Below, in pieces: positions 1 through 4,825 of a stretch of 5,952 nt of DNA (its first letter is position 1; each line of letters begins with the position of its first letter). A program made the position numbers and the translations under genes. Source of the stretch: Vulgatibacter sp035565615 (GTDB lineage Bacteria; Myxococcota; Myxococcia; Myxococcales; Vulgatibacteraceae). The stretch lies in NCBI GenBank assembly GCA_035565615.1, contig DATMSB010000007.1, positions 1 to 5,952 on the forward strand, read 5' to 3'. Under the pieces are notes generated by a model. It saw only the letters and a list, made by a program, of their open reading frames with translations, was not told the DNA's origin and made no database searches.

Positions 1-45
1 GGCGATGCGGAAGCGGCCGCCGCAGTTGTCGCAGGTCACGAACAC
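1..45 (-). CDS. Zinc-ribbon (MJ0042-like) protein, N-terminal fragment
   Basis: Only the first 15 codons lie in the window; the gene continues past the left edge. They read MFVTCDNCGGRFRIA. The CxxC pair (Cys5, Cys8) followed by G-x-RFRI resembles the start of MJ0042-type zinc-ribbon domains, which often sit at the N-terminus of otherwise poorly characterised delta-proteobacterial proteins. The GTG start at 45 was chosen because GAGGGA (60-55 on the minus strand) lies nine bases upstream. The frame stays open further upstream, but other starts lack a ribosome binding site, and a GTG at 39 would be too far from this one. The gene is divergent from the PhaR-like gene, with about 150 bases between them. 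The rest of the protein, and so its function, cannot be seen. The fragment is too short to exclude another CxxC protein. Confidence 0.55.
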   Translation of the reverse strand, partial: MFVTCDNCGGRFRIA

Positions 46-127
46 TTCTTCGGATCCCTCGCGCGAAACCGCGCCATCGTCCGTTTTTCCACCTCTCACC
101 GCAACAAAACCGCGCCCACCCCGTCGA

Positions 128-156
128 TTGACAAGGGGAGATGCCCCGCCGATGAT
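128..156 (+). promoter_or_regulatory. Sigma70-type promoter of the PhaR-like gene
   Basis: A perfect -35 box TTGACA (128-133) is followed by exactly 17 bases and a -10-like GATGAT (151-156, four of six consensus bases). Transcription would begin near 163, leaving a leader of about 30 bases before the TTG start at 195. No convincing opposing promoter for the leftward zinc-ribbon gene was found in the same gap. Confidence 0.6.
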
Positions 157-194
157 TCCGACACGGCGCGTCGACCGCGTCGGCGAGGATCGTC

Positions 195-767
195 TTGGCT
201 GAAAACGAAATCATGAACGACGGCGCCGCAGACGGGCGCGCGCCGAAGATCATCAAGCGCTATTCGAACCGGAAGCTCTACGACACGGTGGAGAGCCGAT
301 ACGTCACCCTCGACGAGATCGCCGACATGGTGAAGGCGGGGGCCGAGGTCCAGATCATCGACAACCGGACCAAGGACGATCTCACCTCGATCACCCTCGC
401 GCAGATCGTCCTGGAGGAGGAGAAGAAGTCCTCCCGCCTGCCGCGCACGCTCTTCCGCGACATGATCCGCAGCGGCGGAGGGAAGCTCTCGCTCTTCGCC
501 GGCGAGGTGAACACCCGGGTCCTGGCCATCCGGGCCGGCGCGGAGCAGACCATGGCGCGGGTGCTGGGTCGGGAGGGAGAGGGCTCCGCGAAGGAGTTCG
601 TGCGCAGCTCCCGCCAGGCCTTCGAGGAGTGGCAGCGCCACCTCGACGAGAAGCTGCACCGGGCGGTGAAGACCGTCGTGGGTCTCCCCACCCTGCACCG
701 CGAGGTGCAGGCCCTCCGCGACAAGCTCGCGGAGCTGGAGAAAAAGTTGGAGGACAACGCAGAATGA
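195..767 (+). CDS. PhaR-like polyhydroxyalkanoate accumulation regulator (PHB_acc_N domain)
   Basis: This 190-residue protein carries the PHB/PHA accumulation DNA-binding domain at about residues 18-78, recognisable from IKRYSNRKLYDT, SRYVTLDEIADMV and ITLAQIVLEEE. In PhaR proteins this region binds DNA and controls phasin and PHA genes, and the protein also senses granules. Residues 82-101 (LPRTLFRDMIRSGGGKLSLF) loosely resemble the second PHB_acc repeat region. Residues 105-160 look helical, and 164-187 (GLPT, then a heptad-like LxxEVxxLxxKLxxLEKKL) form a coiled coil like those ending PhaE, PhaM and phasins. Length matches typical PhaR (about 180-195). The TTG at 195 has GAGGA (185-189) five bases upstream; ATG at 213 is an alternative with a weaker site. 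HPF genes follow on the same strand after 115 bases. No PHA synthase is in view, so regulation of PHA genes is inferred from the family only. Confidence 0.87.
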   Translation: MAENEIMNDGAADGRAPKIIKRYSNRKLYDTVESRYVTLDEIADMVKAGAEVQIIDNRTKDDLTSITLAQIVLEEEKKSSRLPRTLFRDMIRSGGGKLSLFAGEVNTRVLAIRAGAEQTMARVLGREGEGSAKEFVRSSRQAFEEWQRHLDEKLHRAVKTVVGLPTLHREVQALRDKLAELEKKLEDNAE

Positions 768-870
768 CCCAGCATCGAACGCATCAGGTTTGCTGCTGAT
801 CGGACCGGCCGGGAACAAGGGAGGCGCCGGCGGGTTGTCGAAGTGGGAGGGCATGAAAGCCCCCCGTAAG

Positions 871-877
871 AAGGAGG
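871..877 (+). promoter_or_regulatory. Strong Shine-Dalgarno of the first HPF gene
   Basis: AAGGAGG lies five bases before the ATG at 883 and decides the start. The same frame is open back to about 790, with an ATG at 853, but that ATG has its purine-rich stretch only two bases upstream, and HPF homologues begin at the MQF sequence. Confidence 0.8.
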
Positions 878-882
878 ACGTG

Positions 883-1269
883 ATGCAGTTCGTGGTGCAT
901 GGACACCATCTCGATCTGACGGAATCCCTCAAGGAGCGCTGCCGCCTCCACATCTACGAGCGAGCGGAGAAGCTCGTGGACGACAGCGCCGCCCGCATGG
1001 AGATCGTGCTGTCGGATCACTTCGGGAGCCGAAAGGGCAAGGCCGACAAGTCGTGCTCCATCGACCTCCGCGTTCCCGGCATGCCCGCCATCCACGTGAC
1101 CGAGCTGCGGCCGAACATGTACGAGGCCATCGACCTCGCCGCCGATCGGCTGGTCGAGGCGCTCCGCCGCAGCGTGGAGAAGCGCGAGAACTTCAACCGC
1201 CGGGAGAGCATCAAGAACCTGGCGGTCGTCGCCGAACCCGACGCGGCGGGCGAGGCGCTCGCCGAGTAG
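883..1269 (+). CDS. hpf: HPF/RaiA-family ribosome hibernation factor, short form
   Basis: The 128-residue protein is a short-type hibernation factor (S30AE domain, about residues 1-104). Such proteins bind the decoding region of the 30S subunit and silence or dimerise ribosomes in stationary phase or stress. MQFVVHGHHLDLTESLKE matches the first strand and helix of E. coli HPF. The later VTELRPNMYEAIDLAADRLVEAL matches the second helix, with the usual MY-AID core. Residues 43-58 (LSDHFGSRKGKADKSC) form a basic loop found in a divergent HPF subgroup. The C-terminal dimerisation domain of long HPF is absent; the last 25 residues are an unrelated short tail. It sits 115 bases after the PhaR-like gene, with no clear promoter or terminator between, so cotranscription is possible. 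A rho-independent terminator follows the stop. The family assignment is firm; HPF versus RaiA function cannot be told from sequence. Confidence 0.9.
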   Translation: MQFVVHGHHLDLTESLKERCRLHIYERAEKLVDDSAARMEIVLSDHFGSRKGKADKSCSIDLRVPGMPAIHVTELRPNMYEAIDLAADRLVEALRRSVEKRENFNRRESIKNLAVVAEPDAAGEALAE

Positions 1270-1286
1270 GCCGGGCGCTCGCCGAG
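1254..1286. repeat. 13-bp direct repeat spanning the hpf stop codon
   Basis: GGCGCTCGCCGAG occurs at 1254-1266 and again at 1274-1286, separated by seven bases that include the TAG stop. It looks like a small local duplication and has no evident function. Confidence 0.6.
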
Positions 1287-1307
1287 CGATCCTCCGAGCC
1301 ACCTTCG

Positions 1308-1332
1308 GGCCCCGCCTCGGCGGGGCCTTTTT
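1308..1332 (+). terminator. Rho-independent terminator after the first HPF gene
   Basis: A perfect 8-bp stem GGCCCCGC (1308-1315) / GCGGGGCC (1320-1327) with loop CTCG is followed at once by five T residues (1328-1332). It lies 38 bases after the first HPF stop and about 100 bases before the second HPF start, so it should separate the two paralogs transcriptionally. The T-run does not suit minus-strand termination. Confidence 0.85.
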
Positions 1333-1429
1333 CGTGCGCGGGCGCGAGCGATCCGCCGTCCGCTGCGCGGGGCGCCGCGCCTCCCCACATTCCAATGGTG
1401 GCGTCGAATCCCCAAGGGAGGCGGTCTGC

Positions 1430-1963
1430 ATGGACGTGGAGGTCAAGGCGTTTGGCGGCCTCGAGCTCACCGACGATCTCGCCGACTTCTGCCGGGCGAA
1501 GATCGTGGAGCCGATCCGGAGGATCTTCGATCGGGAGGGCCCCACCCTCGAGATCGAGCTCTCCGATCTCTATGGTCCGAAGGGCGGAGTCGACAAGCGG
1601 TGCCGCATCACCTACACGATGCCGCATACCCGCACAATCACCGTGACCGAGGTGGCGGACGACATCTACAAGGCGGTGGACGGCGCGTCGCAGCGGTTTC
1701 GGCGGCTGGTGGCGCGGTACAAGGCCCGGAAGCTGGTGAAGACGCGCTACCCCACCAAGTACTTCGTCGCCGCCATCGAGAACCGGATGCAGCCGGCGCC
1801 GACCTTCACGCCGGCGGACATCACCATCGAGGAGGACTCGCTCGCCGCGGCGGAGCGGCGCCGGCGGGAGAGGCGCCTCGAGGAGGAGGCGCGCCGGGCG
1901 GAGGAGCTTCGGAAGGCCGAGGCGGAAGAGGCGCAGGAGGGCGCCGGCCCACCCGGCACCTGA
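1430..1963 (+). CDS. HPF/RaiA-family paralog with long charged C-terminal tail
   Basis: The 177-residue product has an S30AE-type domain at about residues 1-102. It shares with its upstream neighbour the pattern LSD-x-x-G-x-(R)KGG/K-x-DK-x-C-x-I, then VTE and IYKAVD (neighbour MYEAID). This marks the two as paralogs of one divergent HPF subgroup. Residues 103-136 are a linker with YPTKYFVAAIE and the proline-rich QPAPTFTPAD. Residues 137-170 are an almost uninterrupted Arg/Glu helix (AERRRRERRLEEEARRAEEL), likely a single charged helix or coiled coil. The standard long-HPF dimerisation domain is not seen. ATG 1430 is set by GGGAGG (1416-1421) eight bases upstream. The terminator before it implies its own promoter, but I found no convincing -35/-10 in 1333-1429. 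It may bind ribosomes or ribosomal partners; the tail's role is unknown. Confidence 0.88.
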   Translation: MDVEVKAFGGLELTDDLADFCRAKIVEPIRRIFDREGPTLEIELSDLYGPKGGVDKRCRITYTMPHTRTITVTEVADDIYKAVDGASQRFRRLVARYKARKLVKTRYPTKYFVAAIENRMQPAPTFTPADITIEEDSLAAAERRRRERRLEEEARRAEELRKAEAEEAQEGAGPPGT

Positions 1964-1964
1964 A

Positions 1965-2012
1965 GACCCACCGCCATCCTGCTTCTCTGACGACCCACCG
2001 CCATCCTGCTTC
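1965..2012. repeat. 21-bp tandem direct repeat, period 27
   Basis: An identical 21-base segment, beginning GACCCACCGCC and ending ATCCTGCTTC, occurs at 1965-1985 and 1992-2012 with six bases between. It starts directly after the stop of the second HPF gene, in the gap between two convergent genes. It may be a remnant of a dispersed genomic repeat or a local duplication; two copies are too few to call a CRISPR array. Confidence 0.75.
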
Positions 2013-2044
2013 CCGCCCACGCGCATGGGCCTCGCCCGCCGCCA

Positions 2045-2070
2045 CCCGCGGTTGGATGCCGGTCCGCGGG
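2045..2070. terminator. Possible hairpin terminator between convergent genes
   Basis: CCCGCGG (2045-2051) and CCGCGGG (2064-2070) are perfect inverted arms around a 12-base loop. The hairpin sits two bases beyond the pncB stop codon on the minus strand. No T-run follows on either strand, so it could be a rho-assisted stop or an RNA end-protecting stem rather than a classical terminator. Confidence 0.35.
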
Positions 2071-2072
2071 AT

Positions 2073-3428
2073 CTACCTCCCGCCCACGCGGGCGTGGACC
2101 TCGTCCAGGAGCGCAAGGAGCCTCGCGCTCGGCCGCGGCCCCGCCGGCCTCTCCCCCCTCGGCACGCCGCGGATCAGCGACTCCGGCAGGGACCGCAGCG
2201 ACGCCGCCGCCCGCTCCCGGGCGACCGCGATCGGCTCCGGGGGACCCACCCGGCGGCCCCCCCGCATCACCGGGACGAGGAGCGCCGAGCTCCCCGGCGG
2301 CGGGGGCTCGTCGGCGAGGGAGAGCTGATCCCACTCGAGGATCCCGTCGTCGTCCAGGCGGCGGTGGACCTGCTTGGCCCCCGGCCACATCACCTTCCCC
2401 CGGGAGAACTTGGCGGTGGGCAGGAGCTCGCCGTCCTTCTCGATGGCCACGACCTTGTACACGACGCCGAGGGCCGGGGCGTCGGTCGACGCGGTGAGCT
2501 TCGTCCCCACGCCGAAGACGTCGATGGGCGCGCCTCCCTCCCGCAGCGACGCGATCGAGCCCTCGTCCAGATCGCCGGAGGCGACGATCTTCGTGTCCTC
2601 CATCCCGCCCTCGTCGAGCATCCGGCGGACCTCGCGGGCGAGCGCGCCCAGATCCCCCGAGTCCAGCCGCACCCCGGCGAGGCCCGGCCCGCCGGCTCGG
2701 ATCGCGCGCGCCGCTCCCTCGAGGGTGTCGTAGGTGTCGATGAGCAGGGTCGACGTGGTGGGAAACGCGTCCACGTAGCTGCGGAAGGCGTCGAGCTCGG
2801 TGTCGTGGACCATGGTGAACATGTGGGAGGCCGTGCCGAAGGCCGGGATCCCCCAGCGCCTGGCCGCCTCCAGGTTCGAGGTCCCGGCGCAGCCCGCGAT
2901 CCACGCGGCCCGCGCGGCGTCGATCGCCGCCTCCGGATGGGCCCGCCTGGCGCCGAACTCGACCACCGCCACGCCGTCTGCGGCGTCCACCACCCGCGCC
3001 GCCTTGGAGGCGACGGTGGTGGAGTGGCCGATGAGGGAGAGCAGCACCGTCTCCACGACCTGCGCCTCGACGAGCGGCGCCTCCACCCGCAGGAGCGGCT
3101 CGCCCTCCAGCGCGATCGTCCCCTCGGGCATCGCCCACACGTCGCCCCGAAAGCGCAGGGCCTCCAGGAACGGGCGAAAGGTCGGATCCAGGAACGCGGT
3201 CTCCAGCGCCGGCAGCGACGCCAGGAAGTCGAGGTCGTCCTCGCCGAACCGGAAGGACTCCAGCGCCCGCAGGGCCAGCTCGAGCCCGGCGACCAGCAGG
3301 TAGCTGCGCCGCCGCGGGAGCTTGCGCACGAAGATCTCGCAGACCGCCCGCCTGTCGGCGATCCCCTCCCGGTGGTAGGCCGCCGCCATCGTCAGCTCGT
3401 AGAGATCCGTCCGCAGCGCCTCGCCCAT
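2073..3428 (-). CDS. pncB: Nicotinate phosphoribosyltransferase
   Basis: The 451-residue enzyme catalyses the first step of the Preiss-Handler NAD salvage route: nicotinate + PRPP + ATP gives nicotinate mononucleotide + pyrophosphate + ADP + phosphate. Visible family motifs, in order, are LRTDLYELTMA (5-15), EFGARRAH (157-164), GTSN (182-185), GTASHMFTM (198-206, with His202 at the position of the phosphorylated catalytic histidine), LIDTYDT (229-235), RLDSGDL (254-260), ASGDLDE (283-289) and FGVGTKL (305-311). All key segments are present and the length is normal, so it should be active in the cytoplasm. The conserved N-terminal motif fixes the start at or very near the ATG at 3428, yet no Shine-Dalgarno precedes it; a TATAGC box seven bases upstream suggests a leaderless start. 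It follows the ParA gene by 64 bases on the same strand and may also be reached by read-through. Confidence 0.95.
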   Translation of the reverse strand: MGEALRTDLYELTMAAAYHREGIADRRAVCEIFVRKLPRRRSYLLVAGLELALRALESFRFGEDDLDFLASLPALETAFLDPTFRPFLEALRFRGDVWAMPEGTIALEGEPLLRVEAPLVEAQVVETVLLSLIGHSTTVASKAARVVDAADGVAVVEFGARRAHPEAAIDAARAAWIAGCAGTSNLEAARRWGIPAFGTASHMFTMVHDTELDAFRSYVDAFPTTSTLLIDTYDTLEGAARAIRAGGPGLAGVRLDSGDLGALAREVRRMLDEGGMEDTKIVASGDLDEGSIASLREGGAPIDVFGVGTKLTASTDAPALGVVYKVVAIEKDGELLPTAKFSRGKVMWPGAKQVHRRLDDDGILEWDQLSLADEPPPPGSSALLVPVMRGGRRVGPPEPIAVARERAAASLRSLPESLIRGVPRGERPAGPRPSARLLALLDEVHARVGGR

Positions 3429-3435
3429 ACCCGAA

Positions 3436-3441
3436 GCTATA
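3436..3441 (-). promoter_or_regulatory. Candidate -10 box for leaderless pncB transcription
   Basis: On the minus strand TATAGC ends seven bases before the pncB ATG, the spacing expected if transcription starts at the start codon. No matching -35 box is present about 17 bases upstream, so support is weak and rests on the missing Shine-Dalgarno and the A/T island in very GC-rich sequence. Confidence 0.3.
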
Positions 3442-3492
3442 ATCGGATCCGCGAGGCGCGCGCCGCCCAGGGAGGGCGCGATCGCCCGAGGC

Positions 3493-4287
3493 TCAGGAGA
3501 CCTGGCGGGACGACGCCTCGGCGCCGCCGCCGCGGACCAGGATCTCCCGCGCGATCTCCTCCAGGAGGGCCGCGCCCCGGGAGCTGGGGGCGTGCTCCCA
3601 GATCGTGCGCCCGTGGCTCTGCGCCTCGTCGATCTGCACGTTCCAGCCGAGCACCGTGCGGCAGAGCCGGTCGGGGAAGATCTCCTCCAGCTTCGCCAGG
3701 ATCGCGTCGGCGAGCGCCGTCTTCCGATACAGCACCGGGACCACCAGGCTGATCCGCAGCTCGGCGTGCCCCATCTCCTTGCGCACCGACTCCACCGTCG
3801 CCTGCACCTCGGCGCAGCCGTCCAGGGCGAGGTAGGTCATCGCCACCGGCACCACCACCTCGCTCGCGGCGAGGAGCACGTTGCGGGTCACCAGCCCCAT
3901 CGACGGCGGGGCGTCGAAGACCACGTAGTCGTAGCCCGCCAGATCGCGCAGCTTTCCGAGGAGGCGGCGCTCGCGATCCGCGGCGGCCGCCACCTCCAGG
4001 GGGAACCTGGCCAGGTCCTTGTTGCCCGGGAGGAGGTCGAGGCCGGGGATCGCCGTGGGGACGAGCACGTCGTTCACCTGGACCCGCGGATCGATGAGCA
4101 GATCGGCGAGGGTGGTCTCGAGGGAGCGCACGTCGATCCCCAGGCTCTTCCCCGCGTGACCCTGGGTGTCGAGGTCGCAGAGGAGCACCCTCGCCCCGCG
4201 AGCGGAGGCGAGCCAGGCGGAGGTGTTGACGGCGAGGGTGGTCTTGCAGGTCCCGCCCTTCTCGTTGATGAACGCGATCCGCCTCAT
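3493..4287 (-). CDS. ParA/MinD-type partitioning ATPase (orphan ParA)
   Basis: The 264-residue protein has the deviant Walker A box KGGTCKTT (residues 10-17) with both the signature Lys10 and the P-loop Lys15. Walker A'/switch I is LCDLDTQGHAGKSLG (36-50, Asp40) and Walker B is VVFDAPPSMG (122-131). This is the ParA core; there is no N-terminal helix-turn-helix, as in small ParA/McdA/PpfA-type proteins. Such ATPases dimerise with ATP, coat the nucleoid and position DNA or protein cargo. Cys14 replaces the usual Gly before the P-loop lysine. No ParB gene and no parS-like site lies nearby, so chromosome partition is not the obvious role. It starts 25 bases after the phasin-like gene, with only a weak G-rich ribosome site, suggesting coupled expression and that the small neighbour is its cargo adaptor. 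That partnership is inference; the ATPase family call is firm. Confidence 0.92.
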   Translation of the reverse strand: MRRIAFINEKGGTCKTTLAVNTSAWLASARGARVLLCDLDTQGHAGKSLGIDVRSLETTLADLLIDPRVQVNDVLVPTAIPGLDLLPGNKDLARFPLEVAAAADRERRLLGKLRDLAGYDYVVFDAPPSMGLVTRNVLLAASEVVVPVAMTYLALDGCAEVQATVESVRKEMGHAELRISLVVPVLYRKTALADAILAKLEEIFPDRLCRTVLGWNVQIDEAQSHGRTIWEHAPSSRGAALLEEIAREILVRGGGAEASSRQVS

Positions 4288-4312
4288 CTGCGCTGCCCCC
4301 GCGGGTTCGGGT

Positions 4313-4702
4313 CTACTCCGGCTCGCCGCCCGCGCGCTTGGCGGGCTTTCGGGCGGCGGGCTTCTTCTTCGGGGCCTCCGGCTTCGCGGTCCTCGCCTTC
4401 GTGGCCTTGGCGGGCGCCTCGAGCCGGCTCAGCTTCTCGTCCAGCTCGGCGAGGACCCGCTCCATGCGATCGAGGCGCCTCCCCAGCTCCTCCACGTCCG
4501 CCGTCGAAGGGAGGTTCATGGTGGCGAGGGCGCTGCGCAGGCTCTTGTCGAGGGATCCCTTTGCGGCGAGCGACCCGGCCACCACCCCCTGCACCGCGCC
4601 CACGAAGCGCTCGTTCGCCAGGAGCTGGCCGACGACGCGATCGATCTGCGCCTCGCCCACCTCCATCACCCGCTTCACCAGGGCCTTCGATCGGCTCGCC
4701 AC
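4313..4702 (-). CDS. Phasin/PhaF-like small helical protein with Lys/Ala/Pro tail
   Basis: This 129-residue protein has three parts. Residues 1-62 form amphipathic helices (SKALVKRVMEVGEAQIDRVV, then SLDKSLRSALATM). Residues 64-95 (LPSTADVEELGRRLDRMERV and onward) form a coiled coil. Residues 96-129 are a disordered basic tail rich in Lys, Ala and Pro, with 11 Lys/Arg in 34 residues. This order matches PHA granule-associated proteins of the PhaF/PhaM kind, where a phasin part binds the granule and a histone-H1-like tail binds DNA without sequence specificity. The GTG start at 4702 is set by GGGAGGAGG (4717-4709) six bases upstream; the open frame extends much further, but that part lies antisense to the ArsA gene. 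It is first in the ParA-pncB unit. The phasin role is inferred from architecture; an unrelated ParA adaptor of similar composition is possible. Confidence 0.8.
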   Translation of the reverse strand: MASRSKALVKRVMEVGEAQIDRVVGQLLANERFVGAVQGVVAGSLAAKGSLDKSLRSALATMNLPSTADVEELGRRLDRMERVLAELDEKLSRLEAPAKATKARTAKPEAPKKKPAARKPAKRAGGEPE

Positions 4703-4708
4703 GGCTCG

Positions 4709-4717
4709 CCTCCTCCC
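4709..4717 (-). promoter_or_regulatory. Shine-Dalgarno deciding the phasin-like start
   Basis: GGGAGGAGG on the minus strand lies six bases before GTG 4702. It is the only strong ribosome site in this frame and separates the real gene from a long antisense open frame that continues upstream to about 5710. Confidence 0.75.
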
Positions 4718-4748
4718 GCGTCCGGCGCCCACGCCGCCGGGGATCGGG

Positions 4749-4777
4749 AACATCTCCTCCGGCCCCCTGCCTGTCAA
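4749..4777 (-). promoter_or_regulatory. Sigma70-type promoter of the phasin-like/ParA unit
   Basis: On the minus strand a perfect TTGACA (4777-4772) is followed by 17 bases and GATGTT (4754-4749, three of six consensus). The layout and the GATG-type -10 resemble the promoter of the PhaR-like gene at 128-156. Transcription would begin near 4742, leaving a leader of about 40 bases before GTG 4702. Confidence 0.55.
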
Positions 4778-4794
4778 CCGCCGTCCGGTTTGAC
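4773..4794. promoter_or_regulatory. Inverted repeat linking two divergent -35 boxes (possible operator)
   Basis: GTCAACCG at 4773-4780 and CGGTTTGAC at 4786-4794 are inverted arms with one extra T in the right arm. The arms contain the -35 boxes of the leftward phasin-like/ParA promoter and the rightward ArsA promoter. Much of the symmetry comes from two back-to-back TTGAC boxes, but the added CCG/CGG pairs go beyond that, so a shared operator is possible. Confidence 0.35.
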
Positions 4795-4818
4795 CGCACC
4801 CCGGGCGACGACTACGTT
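4790..4818 (+). promoter_or_regulatory. Promoter of the ArsA-like pair, probably leaderless
   Basis: TTGACC (4790-4795, five of six consensus) is followed by 17 bases and TACGTT (4813-4818, the TANNNT pattern common in GC-rich genomes). Only seven bases separate this -10 box from the ATG at 4826, so transcription should begin at or one base before the start codon. No Shine-Dalgarno lies upstream of that ATG, which agrees with leaderless translation. Confidence 0.5.
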
Positions 4819-4825
4819 CCGCGCC

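Noticed and set aside
790..882. Extended N-terminus for the first HPF protein
   Set aside because: The added residues match no HPF sequence, and the strong AAGGAGG is placed for ATG 883.
1365..1380. GCGCGG/CCGCGC hairpin in the leader of the second HPF gene as a riboswitch or regulator
   Set aside because: A six-base GC stem is expected by chance at this base composition; nothing else supports a structured leader.
1965..2012. CRISPR array
   Set aside because: Only two copies and a six-base spacer; no cas genes in view.
1747..3138. 463-codon minus-strand open frame overlapping pncB and the second HPF gene
   Set aside because: Low-complexity Gly/Arg/Ala composition, no recognisable domain; it is a shadow of pncB in a GC-rich sequence.
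3429..3492. parS-like site or terminator in the ParA-pncB gap
   Set aside because: No palindrome close to parS; the short GGGCG-CGAT-CGCCC hairpin at 3474-3487 has a five-base stem and no T-run.
2025..3752. 575-codon plus-strand open frame opposite pncB and ParA
   Set aside because: Arg/Pro/Gly-rich shadow frame with no motif; pncB and ParA on the other strand account for the region.
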